Source: Variovorax paradoxus NBRC 15149 (GTDB lineage: Bacteria; Pseudomonadota; Gammaproteobacteria; Burkholderiales; Burkholderiaceae_C). Taken from it: a stretch of 64,000 bases of DNA. The position numbers and the translations under genes are program-made. Of this stretch, positions 18,548 to 29,748 are shown piece by piece (positions within the stretch are counted from its first letter, which is position 1; each line of letters begins with the position of its first letter). The stretch spans positions 2,666,001 through 2,730,000 of the forward strand of contig NZ_BCUT01000001.1 in the NCBI RefSeq assembly GCF_001591365.1, written 5' to 3'. The notes beneath the pieces were generated by a model. It had not been told where the DNA came from. It worked only from the letters and a program-made list of their open reading frames with translations, and ran no database searches.

Positions 18548-19284
18548 CTTGGCGTGTTCAGTTGAAGAAGCCGTTCGGGCGTTCCCACATCGGTCCAGGG
18601 ACCGGCATAGAGCTCGGCGCTCACGCGTTCATTGTCCATCGCGGCGCGCAGGATCGGGGCCAGCGGGGCTTTGGCGCCCGCCGGGTTGCCGGCCGGAATG
18701 CCGCAGTAAGGCAGCGCAAAGAGCGCGGCCCGGTAGAGGCCGATGGTCGAGAAGGTGTACTTCTCGGCCGCCGAATTGAGCGCCAGGCCTTCCGCGGAAA
18801 TGCCGAAGTCGCCCTTCGGGTTGTGCGCCGGGTTCGGCACCAGCCACAGGTGCGCCAGCTTGCCGCTGGCCGCGAAGCGGTCCACCGAGGCCTGCGTGAA
18901 GGCGAAATCCGGCGCGAACACGTCGCCGGCCGCCACCCAGAAAATCTCGCCCAGTTGCGGCAGGGCGCGCACGATGCCGCCGGCCGTCTCGAGCGCTTCG
19001 CCGAAGTCATGGCCTTCGTCGGAGTATGAAATCGATAGCGCAGGATGCCCATCCAGCAAGGCATTGAGGCCGAAGCGGCTGGAGATCTTCTCGCCGAGCC
19101 AGGCGGTGTTGACCACCAGTTCGGTGAAGCCGCCGGCGGCCAGTGCCTCCATCGGCCACTGCATCAGCGGCTTGCCGTGCACTTCGAGCAGCGGCTTGGG
19201 CAGGCTGTCGGTCAGCGGCCGCATGCGCTCGCCGCGGCCGGCGGCCAGGATCATCGCCCGTACCGCAGAAGAAGAAGGCTTCAA
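18544..19284 (-). CDS. murU: Nucleotidyltransferase, MurU-like
   Basis: MurU-type enzymes join UTP to N-acetylmuramate 1-phosphate in the peptidoglycan recycling route that bypasses de novo UDP-MurNAc synthesis. The sequence shows the nucleotidyltransferase signature MILAAGRGERMRPLT, then PKPLLEVHGKPL, the metal aspartate region VAAGDVFAPDF, and a closing GPWTDVGTPERLL. The TTG at 19284 overlaps the speD stop; an ATG at 19254 ten codons later is the alternative start (236 instead of 246 residues). The partner kinase AmgK is not adjacent here; it may lie just left of the window, since in pseudomonads amgK and murU flank lptD. A different sugar-phosphate substrate cannot be excluded. Confidence 0.75.
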   Translation of the reverse strand: MKPSSSAVRAMILAAGRGERMRPLTDSLPKPLLEVHGKPLMQWPMEALAAGGFTELVVNTAWLGEKISSRFGLNALLDGHPALSISYSDEGHDFGEALETAGGIVRALPQLGEIFWVAAGDVFAPDFAFTQASVDRFAASGKLAHLWLVPNPAHNPKGDFGISAEGLALNSAAEKYTFSTIGLYRAALFALPYCGIPAGNPAGAKAPLAPILRAAMDNERVSAELYAGPWTDVGTPERLLQLNTPR

Positions 19285-19661
19285 GCCGCCACCTTGCCGC
19301 GCAACAGCTCGTTGCGTTCGCTGTGGCCGGGCTTGAACAGAGAGACCAGGCATTCCATCAGCGCATGCGCCTTGGCCGAATGGTCGCCGCCGAAGTTGCA
19401 CACGTAGACGTCGAGCGTGGCGCCGCGCTGTTCGGGCCAGGTGTGGATGCACAGGTGCGATTCGGCCAGCAGCACGGTGGCCGTGACGCCGCCCGGCCCT
19501 TGCGGCGTGGCCGGAAAGCCGTGGACCAGCTTGCCCACCGGCTGCAGCCCGGCGGCCGTTGCCGCCTTGAGGCAGACGGCGCCGAGCGCCTCCTTGTCGG
19601 TGAGCCATTGCATGGCGCATTGGCAGTCGTGGAGATCGGCGGTGAGGTGCAGCCCGTGCAT
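19281..19661 (-). CDS. speD: S-adenosylmethionine decarboxylase proenzyme (class 1b)
   Basis: This pyruvoyl enzyme makes decarboxylated AdoMet, the aminopropyl donor for spermidine-type reactions. The 126-residue length and motif AESHLCIHTWPE identify the small class 1b form. S68 is the predicted self-cleavage residue that becomes the pyruvoyl group; H73 and C88 have the same spacing as the Ser-His-Cys set of the Thermotoga enzyme. The start at 19661 (MHGLHLTADLHDC) is preferred over an in-frame ATG 11 codons upstream because it matches the family N-terminus. No soluble spermidine synthase is adjacent; the only aminopropyltransferase-like gene in the window is the membrane-bound one at 11.6-13.1 kb. 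Confidence 0.88.
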   Translation of the reverse strand: MHGLHLTADLHDCQCAMQWLTDKEALGAVCLKAATAAGLQPVGKLVHGFPATPQGPGGVTATVLLAESHLCIHTWPEQRGATLDVYVCNFGGDHSAKAHALMECLVSLFKPGHSERNELLRGKVAA

Positions 19662-19797
19662 GGGTGGCAACTCTAGCAGCCCGGGTGTCGCCAAAGAGCA
19701 TCAGTGGGGTGTTCTGGCCGCTGCGGGAGGGGGTTGGAGCGAGGCCGGTAAAATCGCGGGTTCCCCCTAATCCACATTCCCCGAAAGCCCACCGCCC

Positions 19798-22968
<3,171 letters not shown>

Positions 22969-22990
22969 AAGGCTTCGCGGCTCCGACAAC

Positions 22991-23017
22991 AAAAACGCGC
23001 CCGAGGGCGCGTTTTTT
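22991..23017 (+). terminator. Rho-independent terminator after gap
   Basis: Inverted repeat AAAAACGCGCCC...GGGCGCGTTTTTT, about 11 paired bases with a four-base CGAG loop, ending in six T. The A-rich left side lets it also serve the convergent lipoprotein gene on the minus strand. Confidence 0.88.
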
Positions 23018-23038
23018 CATGGGCGAGCACCGGGCGTT

Positions 23039-23635
23039 TCAGCGCAGCTTCTCGTTCCTGCGGATCTCGCTGCTGAGCTGCGACGTCAGCCGCGTGGCGG
23101 CGCGGCGGGCGGCGAGCCCGTAGTCGCCATTGAACTCGCCGAACTCCGCCGTGCCGTTGCCGACCGCGCGCACCCGCGTGAGCTCGGCGCCGGCGGCATC
23201 GCTCACCACGCAGCTCACCTCGGCGGTGAACGAGGTGGGCGGCCAGGTGATCCACGAGGACGAGCTCGAATCGGTCCTGATCTGCGGCGTGAACACCAGC
23301 GACACGCCCGCCGCCTCGTTGGCCTTGGCATCGCCGGCGGTGCGCAGCACGACCACGTCGCGGTAGACCGCGCGCAGCGCATCGCGGATCGACTTCTCGA
23401 GGTCGCGGTACGGGTAGTAGCTCACGCGGTCGCCGCTGCCGCCGGCGGTGGTCACCTGCTGGTCGCGCTGGGCGTCGGTCATCACGTAGGCCACCTTCTT
23501 GGGAAGGAGGCGCGCCTGTGACCGCGGCGGCGCGGTTTCCGTGATCATCGTGATCGGATGGGCGCAGGCCGCCAGCAAGGCCGCCAGGACTGCCGCGGCA
23601 AGCAGGCGAGCGGTCGAAGAAAAAGGAAAAGGCAT
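23039..23635 (-). CDS. Uncharacterised lipoprotein
   Basis: 198 residues starting with a lipoprotein signal (hydrophobic core LLAAAVLAALLAAC, lipidated Cys near residue 24). The mature part has alternating strands and helices (LPKKVAYVMTDAQRD, YPYRDLEKSIRDALRAVYRDVVVL, SLVFTPQIRTDSSSSS), the general layout of small envelope lipoproteins that collect at the inner or outer membrane. No named family was recognised. It is the downstream partner of another lipoprotein gene 29 bp away in the same direction, and the two may act together. Confidence 0.7.
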   Translation of the reverse strand: MPFPFSSTARLLAAAVLAALLAACAHPITMITETAPPRSQARLLPKKVAYVMTDAQRDQQVTTAGGSGDRVSYYPYRDLEKSIRDALRAVYRDVVVLRTAGDAKANEAAGVSLVFTPQIRTDSSSSSWITWPPTSFTAEVSCVVSDAAGAELTRVRAVGNGTAEFGEFNGDYGLAARRAATRLTSQLSSEIRRNEKLR

Positions 23636-23664
23636 GGTGCGGTTTTCTCCGGCGATGGCTGTGG

Positions 23665-24261
23665 CTAGGGCGCAATGGCCGCGATGAACTGCGGATCGGC
23701 ATACACCTGGCGCAGCAGCGCGCGCACCAGCCTCGGATAGGCGGCCTGTCCGGCGGGCACGGCGACGATGTTGGCGTAGCTCGAATCGAAGGCCAGCTCG
23801 CCGCGGTAGGTCTTGCGCAGCCTCTGCGCGGACGCGCGCGTCACGACCACCTCCACCTCCATGCGGCCGGTGCCGTTGATCACGCCAAGGTCGAGTTCGT
23901 TGACGAGAATCCGCGCCGCGATGCGGGTCGGGGCCTTGGGGTCGTAGGCCGATATTTCTCCCAGGTCGCGCGTCAGCGCGTCTTCCAGGTACTGCGCGAA
24001 GCTGCCGCTGGGCGAAAGCAGTTTCGCGCGGCGCAGGCGCAGGGTGTTGACGCTGTCGTTCGGGTCGGTCGGCTGCACCTTGGCGACCGCCACCATGCCG
24101 GGGCGCGCGGCTTCGAGGCGGTCGAGCGCCTCGTAGTCGGCTGCATAGGGCGGCGCGGCGAGCTGCGCGCAGCCGGACGCCAGCATCAGCGCGGCCGATG
24201 CGAAGAGCCTTGCGGTGAAAGCGCGCAGGCGCATACCCCGCGGTCTGAAGAAGATCGCCAT
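23665..24261 (-). CDS. Uncharacterised lipoprotein
   Basis: 198 residues. A signal with ASAALMLASGC places the lipidated Cys near residue 31 if the ATG at 24261 is used; a second ATG at 24234 would give a more conventional signal length. The mature region (TLRLRRAKLLSPSGSFAQYLEDALTRDLGEISAYDPKAPTRIAARILVNELDL...GRMEVEVVVTR) resembles envelope lipoproteins that measure out beta-strands, but no family was recognised with confidence. Same orientation as the preceding lipoprotein, likely one transcript. Confidence 0.68.
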   Translation of the reverse strand: MAIFFRPRGMRLRAFTARLFASAALMLASGCAQLAAPPYAADYEALDRLEAARPGMVAVAKVQPTDPNDSVNTLRLRRAKLLSPSGSFAQYLEDALTRDLGEISAYDPKAPTRIAARILVNELDLGVINGTGRMEVEVVVTRASAQRLRKTYRGELAFDSSYANIVAVPAGQAAYPRLVRALLRQVYADPQFIAAIAP

Positions 24262-24337
24262 GCCTCGTGTCCCTCCTCGGGATGCCTGATCCCGGCGCGA
24301 GGGTAGCAGGCATTGCGCCGCGCGCGAAGGCCGATTT

Positions 24338-24646
24338 TCAGACCGGCTCGAGCACGTGGATCAGCTTGCTCTGGACCAGCTCCTTCGTCTTCGCGCCGTG
24401 GGCCGCCATGTGCGGTGCCACCGCATGGGCCTGCAGGTGGGCCAGCGTTTCCCATTTCTCGATCACCACGAAGGTGTCGGGGCCGAAGCTGGCCTTCGAT
24501 GCCGGCACGCCCGCCGCGTCGACCGTGGCGCCGTATTCGATGCAGCCCTCCTCGGCCAGCACGGCCGCGCGGTTGGCGGCAAAGGCTTCGAGCAGGCTGG
24601 CGCGCTGGCCCGGCTTGGCGGTGATGACGGCGACGACGTGGATCAT
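24338..24646 (-). CDS. Antibiotic biosynthesis monooxygenase (ABM) domain protein
   Basis: A 102-residue single-domain protein of the dimeric alpha/beta ABM fold: MIHVVAVITAKPGQRASLLEAFAANRAAVLAEEGCIEYGATV is the typical first half, and FVVIEKWETLAHLQAHAVAPHM the second. Relatives such as YgiN act as cofactor-free quinol monooxygenases; many have no known substrate. Single gene, divergent from the Nramp transporter. Confidence 0.82.
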   Translation of the reverse strand: MIHVVAVITAKPGQRASLLEAFAANRAAVLAEEGCIEYGATVDAAGVPASKASFGPDTFVVIEKWETLAHLQAHAVAPHMAAHGAKTKELVQSKLIHVLEPV

Positions 24647-24748
24647 GGAAAAAAGCTCCGTAGTTTCATGTGTGTGGAATGGGACCGCCGAATCTAAAAG
24701 ACCGGCCGCTGGGACAGCGGTCCCGCGCGCGACCCTATCATCGCCCGC

Positions 24749-26077
24749 ATGTTCTTTCCCCTGCCCCGCACGGCCACCGCGCCCTTCTGTCCCTCCGAAG
24801 TCAAGGGCAGCGTGGCGGTCCCGCAGGACCTGCCGTTCGGCAAGAAGCTGCTGCGCTACGCGGGGCCGGGCCTACTGGTATCGGTGGGCTACATGGACCC
24901 GGGCAACTGGGCGACCGACATCGAGGCCGGTTCGCGCTTCGGCTACGGCCTGCTCTTCGTGGTGCTGCTCGCGAGCCTCGCGGCCATGCTGCTGCAGACG
25001 CTGTGCGTGCGGCTTGGCCTGGTGGTGCAGAAAGACCTGGCGCGCGCCTGCCGCGAGCACTATTCGCCGCGCGTGAACCGCTTCCTGTGGCTGGGCGCGG
25101 AGCTGGCCATCGTGGCCTGCGACCTGGCCGAGGTGCTGGGCAGCGCGCTCGCATTGCACCTGCTGTTCGGCGTGTCGATCCCGGTCGGCATCGGCATCAC
25201 GGCGTTCGACACGCTGCTCGTGCTGGGGCTGCAGGGCGCGGGCTTCCGGCGCGTGGAGGCGATCGTGCTCGGGCTGGTGGGCACCATCGCGGGCTGCTTC
25301 GTGGTGGAGCTTGCGATGTCGCAGCCCAACTGGTTCGGCGTGGCAATGGGCTTCGCGCCCAGCTTCGAGCGGCTGCAGCAGCCGGGCGCGCTGTACCTTG
25401 CGATCGGCGTGGTGGGCGCCACCGTGATGCCGCACAACCTGTACCTGCATTCGTCCATCGTGCAGACCCGGCTGGTGGCCGACAGCGATGCGGCGCGGCG
25501 CGAGGCGGTGCGCTTCTGCACCTTCGACGCGGTGTTCTCGCTTTCGCTCGCGCTCCTGGTCAACGCGGCCATCATGGTGCTGGCGGCCAGCGCCTTCCAC
25601 AGCACCGGCCATGTGGAAGTGACCGAGATCGACGACGCCTACCGGCTCATCGAGCCCATCGTGGGCAGCGCGTTCGCGGCCACGCTGTTCGGCATTGCGC
25701 TGCTGGCCTCGGGCCAGAGCTCGACCTTCACCGGCACCATTGCGGGCCAGATCATCATGGAAGGCTTTCTCGACCTGAAGATCCCGTGCTGGCAGCGCCG
25801 CCTGATCACGCGGGGGCTGGCGCTCGGGCCGGCGTTCCTGGGGGTCTGGTGGTTCGGCGATGGCGGCGTGGGCAAGATGCTGGTGCTGAGCCAGGTGGTG
25901 CTGAGTTTTCAGCTGCCCTTCGCGATGTGGCCGCTGATCCGCTTCACGAGCAGCCGCGCGCTGATGGGTGGCTTTGCCAACGGCACGCTGGTCAAGCTGC
26001 TGGCCTGGGGGCTGTTCGGCGTGATCAGCGCGGCCAACGTGTGGCTGGTGGCGTCGGCGGTGCTCGGCGGCCCTTGA
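24749..26077 (+). CDS. mntH: Nramp-family divalent metal (Mn2+/Fe2+) transporter
   Basis: Proton-coupled inner-membrane importer of manganese and iron. The 442-residue protein has about eleven transmembrane helices. Both metal-site motifs are present: MDPGNWATDIEAG in helix 1 and the helix 6 signature TVMPHNLYLHSSIVQTR; the consensus loop ASGQSSTFTGTIAGQIIMEGF also matches. The ATG at 24749 gives a slightly long cytoplasmic N-terminus (MFFPLPRTATAPFC). The 102-bp gap to the divergent monooxygenase should hold its promoter, but no clear metal-regulator box was recognised. Confidence 0.93.
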   Translation: MFFPLPRTATAPFCPSEVKGSVAVPQDLPFGKKLLRYAGPGLLVSVGYMDPGNWATDIEAGSRFGYGLLFVVLLASLAAMLLQTLCVRLGLVVQKDLARACREHYSPRVNRFLWLGAELAIVACDLAEVLGSALALHLLFGVSIPVGIGITAFDTLLVLGLQGAGFRRVEAIVLGLVGTIAGCFVVELAMSQPNWFGVAMGFAPSFERLQQPGALYLAIGVVGATVMPHNLYLHSSIVQTRLVADSDAARREAVRFCTFDAVFSLSLALLVNAAIMVLAASAFHSTGHVEVTEIDDAYRLIEPIVGSAFAATLFGIALLASGQSSTFTGTIAGQIIMEGFLDLKIPCWQRRLITRGLALGPAFLGVWWFGDGGVGKMLVLSQVVLSFQLPFAMWPLIRFTSSRALMGGFANGTLVKLLAWGLFGVISAANVWLVASAVLGGP

Positions 26078-26098
26078 TTCGGCGGAGAAGAAAAAGCC

Positions 26099-26440
26099 TC
26101 AGCGCTCGGCCGCGTCTTTCCACAGGTGCACCAGCGACGCGGGCGCCTCGTTCTCGGGCACCTCGAAGCTGACCGAAGAACCTGAACGGGAGGTGGCGCT
26201 TTCCACCACCACTTCCACGCGGTAGAAGCGCTGGTCGCCGCCCGGCGAACCGGGGCCGCCGCGCGGCTCCGCGTGCGGCGCCGCGCTTTGCAGCGCCTCG
26301 CCGATCTGCTGGCGCAGTTCCTCGCTGCAGTTGCCCAGCTGGTAGCTGCGCGGGCGCGACAGGCCCGGCACGTAGGCCACGCCGCCCTCGCGCGTCACCC
26401 GCACGACGGAGGCCTGGTCCAGGGGCGGAAGCTGAATCAT
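26099..26440 (-). CDS. Emfourin-like protease inhibitor (protealysin inhibitor)
   Basis: A 113-residue cytoplasmic protein with the emfourin/M4-inhibitor layout: VVRVTREGGVAYVPGLSRPRSYQL then RFYRVEVVVES. Emfourin-type proteins bind and block protealysin-like M4 metalloproteases encoded next to them. Here the start codon overlaps the protease stop by ATGA, which fixes the start at 26440 and points to strict co-expression. The assignment rests on both the sequence pattern and this context. Confidence 0.8.
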   Translation of the reverse strand: MIQLPPLDQASVVRVTREGGVAYVPGLSRPRSYQLGNCSEELRQQIGEALQSAAPHAEPRGGPGSPGGDQRFYRVEVVVESATSRSGSSVSFEVPENEAPASLVHLWKDAAER

Positions 26441-27507
26441 GATGGTGTGACTCCCACGGTGTTCCATGCAGCGCCAACGGCCTGGTGCGCCGCGCTGCCG
26501 GCGCCGAAGCGCCTGGCCGCATTTTCCACGCTGAGCTGTGCGAAGGCCAGGAAATCGGCGTCCTGGCGCAGCCGCCGGTCGCATACCGTGTCGTACCAGA
26601 CGCGCCCGGCCGTCTCCCATGCCGGACCCTGGATGGCCGTGGCAGCGAGATGGAAGGCGCGGTTCGGAATGCCGGAATTGATGTGCACGCCGCCATTGTC
26701 CTGCCGCGTGTCGACAAAGTCCTTCATGTGGGCAGGCTGCGGGTCCTTGCCGAGCACCGGGTCGTCGTAGGCCGTGCCGGGCTCGGCCATCGAGCGCAGC
26801 GCGCGCGCCTTGACCTTGCCGGTGAAGAGCCCCGCGCCCACCAGCCAGTCGGCCTGCTGCGCGGTCTGCTTGAGCAGGTGCTGCTTGACCAGCGCGCCGA
26901 ACACGTCGCAGATCGACTCGTTGAGCGCGCCCGGCTGCCCCTGGTAGACCAGGCCCGACTCGTGGTCGATCACGCCGTGCGTGAGCTCGTGGCCGATGAT
27001 GTCCACCGCGATGGTGAAGCGGTTCATGACCTCGCCGTCGCCGTCGCCGAACACCATCTGCCTGCCGTTCCAGAAGGCGTTGTCGTAGTCGTTGCCGTAG
27101 TGCACGCTGCCCGTGAGCGGCATGCCCGCGCCGTCGATGGAATCGCGCTCGAAGATGTCGTGGTACAGGCGGTAGGTGGCGCCCAGGTAGTCGTAGGCCT
27201 CGTCGGCGGCGATGTCGCCGGTGGCGGCCTGTCCTTCGGCACGCACCAGCCGCCCCGGCAGGACCATGGTGTGCTCTGCGTCGTGGATGGCGCGCGCGGG
27301 CGAGCCGCGCCGCACATAGCTGGGCGCGGGGCCCGACGACACGCCCTGCCCGGCCACCGCCTCGCGCAGGCCGCGGTGCTGCAGGTCGATCATCAGCGTC
27401 TGCGCCGCCTTCGCGCTGGCATGCGCACCGGCATGTTGCGCCAGCCGGTCCAGCAGGTACGGCGGTACGAAGCTGGGCGGCAAAAGGCCAGGCGAGCGAA
27501 GCGGCAT
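26437..27507 (-). CDS. Protealysin-like M4 (thermolysin-family) metalloprotease
   Basis: A 356-residue zinc metalloprotease without a classical signal peptide. It has the short protealysin-type propeptide, recognisable by FVPPYLLDRLAQHA (the PPL-type motif) near residue 14, and the M4 catalytic domain with HELTHGVIDHESGLVYQ (zinc ligands two His) and the downstream ligand glutamate in NESICDVFGAL, plus VHINSGIPNRAF containing the substrate-binding histidine region. AAAGGAGA precedes the ATG at 27507. Protealysins are cytoplasmic or released without Sec signals; in Serratia they are linked to actin cleavage and host invasion. It is followed, with overlap, by its inhibitor gene. Confidence 0.9.
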   Translation of the reverse strand: MPLRSPGLLPPSFVPPYLLDRLAQHAGAHASAKAAQTLMIDLQHRGLREAVAGQGVSSGPAPSYVRRGSPARAIHDAEHTMVLPGRLVRAEGQAATGDIAADEAYDYLGATYRLYHDIFERDSIDGAGMPLTGSVHYGNDYDNAFWNGRQMVFGDGDGEVMNRFTIAVDIIGHELTHGVIDHESGLVYQGQPGALNESICDVFGALVKQHLLKQTAQQADWLVGAGLFTGKVKARALRSMAEPGTAYDDPVLGKDPQPAHMKDFVDTRQDNGGVHINSGIPNRAFHLAATAIQGPAWETAGRVWYDTVCDRRLRQDADFLAFAQLSVENAARRFGAGSAAHQAVGAAWNTVGVTPS

Positions 27508-27654
27508 GGGCGACTCTCCTTTGCAGTTGAGGGCAACAAAAAAGACGGTATCAGAAAGCCGTAAAACCTGGATCACACCGTTACTTCTGGTCATGCGGTG
27601 GCCGCGTTCCAGGCCATACGATCGGAGCCTTCCGATCCACTTGCCGCCCCTGCC

Positions 27655-27945
27655 ATGTTCATCGTCACGCTCACCTACATCCGTCCGCTTGAAGAGCTCG
27701 ATGTGTTGATGGATGGGCACATGGCGTGGCTGCGAAAGCACTACCAAAGTGGTCTGTTCCTGGCCTCGGGCCGGCAGGTGCCGCGCAAGGGCGGCGTGAT
27801 CTTCGCGCGCTCGGGCGACCGGGCAGAGCTCGAGGCCGTGCTCGCACGCGACCCCTTCGTGCAGAACGGCGTGGCCAGCACGCACGTGATCGAGTTCGTG
27901 CCGAGCATGACCGCGCCCGCGACGGAGATCCTCAAGGCGCTCTGA
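27655..27945 (+). CDS. YciI-family protein
   Basis: 96 residues of the YciI ferredoxin-like fold: MFIVTLTYIRPLEELDVLMDGHMAWLRKHYQSGLFLASGRQVPRKGGVI, including the conserved histidine in DGHMAWL. Function is generally unknown; relatives act as small dehydrochlorinase-like or YCII-domain enzymes. The ATG at 27655 is chosen because the conserved N-terminus begins there. Single gene between divergent and convergent neighbours. Confidence 0.78.
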   Translation: MFIVTLTYIRPLEELDVLMDGHMAWLRKHYQSGLFLASGRQVPRKGGVIFARSGDRAELEAVLARDPFVQNGVASTHVIEFVPSMTAPATEILKAL

Positions 27946-27964
27946 GGCCGCGCAGCCGCACGGC

Positions 27965-29053
27965 TCAGGTCGCCGGCTTTTCCTCGCGCCCGCCGGGGTG
28001 CCGCGCAAAGCGCGCCGCATCGCGGCCATGCACCGGCGCCGGATCGCTCCAGGGCCAGCCGCCGAACTGCGTGCGGCGGTAGTCGGCCAGCGTCTGGCTG
28101 ATCTCGGCCTGCGTGTTCATCACGAACGGACCGTACTGCGCCACCGGCTCGGCAATGGGGCGCCCCTGCAGCAGCAGGAATTCGCCCGGCTCTTCATCGC
28201 CGTTGCACAGCTCGACGGCGGTGTCCGCGCGCAGTTCGATGGCGGCCGGGCCTTCCACGCGCCGGCCTGCGATGGTGGCCACCGCGCCCTTGAAGAAGTA
28301 CAGCATGCGCCGCGTGCCTTCGCCCGCGGCGGGCGGCAGCGTCCATTGCGCGCCGGGCGTCATCTTGAGCGTCCAGATCGCGACGTCGGCATCGGCCTGC
28401 GCGGCCCATGAATCGGGCGGCGGCGGCAGCGGGCGGATCGGCTCTCCGTTGCCCGCGGCCGTGCCGCCGAAACGGCCCGCGACCACCGCGATCTCGGTGC
28501 GGCCGCCCGCCGCGTCGTCGGACGCAAGGCGCGGGATGGCTTCCGACCAGAACATCGTGAAGTGCGGCTCGGCCATCTTGCTGCTGGCCGGCAGGTTGAG
28601 CCAGATCTGGAACAGTTCGAGCGGATTGGGCGCGTTGGCATCGAGCAGCGGAAACATCTCCGAATGCACGATGCCCTTGCCCGCCGTGAGCCACTGCACG
28701 TCGCCGCCGCCGAAGCGCGCGGTGGCGCCCAGCGAATCGGAATGGTCGACCAGCCCCTTGCGCACGATGGTCACCGTCTCGAAGCCGCGGTGCGGGTGCG
28801 AGGGAAAGCCCGGCACCGTGTCGCCGTGGTACATGCTCCAGCCGTCCTTGCGGCTGAAGTCCTGGCCGATCTGGCGGCCCGCGAGCGGGGCCTCGGGCCC
28901 CATCTGCGCGTTGGCCTTCGGATAGGCGTCATCGTGATAGACGCAGAACAGGAACGGGTCGATCGTCTGCCACGGGAAGCCGAGCGGGCTCACCTGCAGC
29001 ACGGGGCTGCGGCCTTCGTCGATAGGGCTGCTGCTGTCGTTGTTGCTGGACAC
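27965..29053 (-). CDS. Pirin-family cupin protein
   Basis: 362 residues, a double cupin of the pirin type. The metal-site residues appear in SHPHRGFETVTIV and GKGIVHSEM (the H-x-H then H-x2-E arrangement of the N-terminal cupin). There is no nearby ATG, and GTG at 29053 has a good upstream site (AAAGGAAT), so a GTG start is called. Pirins include quercetin 2,3-dioxygenase-like enzymes and redox-sensing regulators. This is one of two pirins in the window; it is clearly longer and more divergent than the one at 40.5 kb. Confidence 0.85.
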   Translation of the reverse strand: MSSNNDSSSPIDEGRSPVLQVSPLGFPWQTIDPFLFCVYHDDAYPKANAQMGPEAPLAGRQIGQDFSRKDGWSMYHGDTVPGFPSHPHRGFETVTIVRKGLVDHSDSLGATARFGGGDVQWLTAGKGIVHSEMFPLLDANAPNPLELFQIWLNLPASSKMAEPHFTMFWSEAIPRLASDDAAGGRTEIAVVAGRFGGTAAGNGEPIRPLPPPPDSWAAQADADVAIWTLKMTPGAQWTLPPAAGEGTRRMLYFFKGAVATIAGRRVEGPAAIELRADTAVELCNGDEEPGEFLLLQGRPIAEPVAQYGPFVMNTQAEISQTLADYRRTQFGGWPWSDPAPVHGRDAARFARHPGGREEKPAT

Positions 29054-29214
29054 CTCGGTATTCCTTTCGGTTGGGCGTGCCGCGGCCGGATGCGCGGCAA
29101 CGCTGCTGTCGGGAATATCGGGGCGCACCCGCTTCAGGGAAGGGGCCTTCCGCGCAACAGTGAGGAGCGCATATGGAACGATGGGCATCGTTCTGCGTGC
29201 TTGGCGGCGCGCCC

Positions 29215-29637
29215 TCAGGCGTTCTGGTGGGTCACTTCGGCGTTCGGGTCCATGTACATCAGCTCCCACAGGTGGCCGTCGAGGTCCTGGAAGCCGTGGC
29301 CGTACATGAAGCCGTAGTCCTGCGGCTCGCGCGGCACCGTGCCGCCCGCGGCCACCGCCTTGGCCACCATCTCGTCGACCTCGGCGCGGCTTTCGCACGA
29401 CAGGCACAGCAGCACCTCGGTGCTCTTGCTGGTGTCGGCGAGGCTCTTGCTCGTGAAGGTCTTGAAGAAGTCTTCCACCAGCAGCATCGCGTGGATGCTG
29501 CCTTCCTGGATCACCATGCAGGCGGCGTTGGCGTCCGTGAACTTCTCGTTGAAGGTGTAGCCCAGCGCGGCAAAGAATGCCTTGGACTTGTCGAGGTTCT
29601 TGACGGCGAGGTTCACGAAGATCTGCTTGTTGGCCAT
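29215..29637 (-). CDS. VOC-family protein (glyoxalase/bleomycin-resistance fold)
   Basis: 140 residues with the paired beta-alpha-beta-beta-beta units of the vicinal oxygen chelate fold: FVNLAVKNLDKSKAFFAALGYTFNEKFTD and GHGFQDLDGHLWELMYMDP. The last segment carries the usual E-x2-Y/M metal-site pattern. AGGAAAGACAACC precedes the ATG at 29637. Transcribed from a well-formed promoter region near 29721-29748. Confidence 0.85.
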   Translation of the reverse strand: MANKQIFVNLAVKNLDKSKAFFAALGYTFNEKFTDANAACMVIQEGSIHAMLLVEDFFKTFTSKSLADTSKSTEVLLCLSCESRAEVDEMVAKAVAAGGTVPREPQDYGFMYGHGFQDLDGHLWELMYMDPNAEVTHQNA

Positions 29638-29701
29638 GGTTGTCTTTCCTGTGTCGATGAAGAGTGGAGCGGAGCTTTGCCGGTGTGTTGTGTACACCGT
29701 C

Positions 29702-29748
29702 CACAAAAGATACCAAAGAAAATGTACGGTGTCCACATTTTTTTTCAA
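29702..29748 (-). promoter_or_regulatory. Predicted sigma-70 promoter and operator-like repeats of the VOC gene
   Basis: Read on the minus strand, TTGAAA (29743-29748) and TACATT (29721-29726) are separated by 16 bp, a good -35/-10 pair. The region also holds an interrupted inverted repeat ACACCGT...ACGGTGT, the second arm lying inside the spacer and the first arm near 29694-29700, so a repressor site is plausible. It sits between the VOC gene and the 3' end of the amidase gene. Confidence 0.5.

Noticed and set aside
19749..19754. TAAAAT as the tkt promoter -10
   Set aside because: Plausible hexamer but no -35 at proper spacing, so not listed as a promoter.
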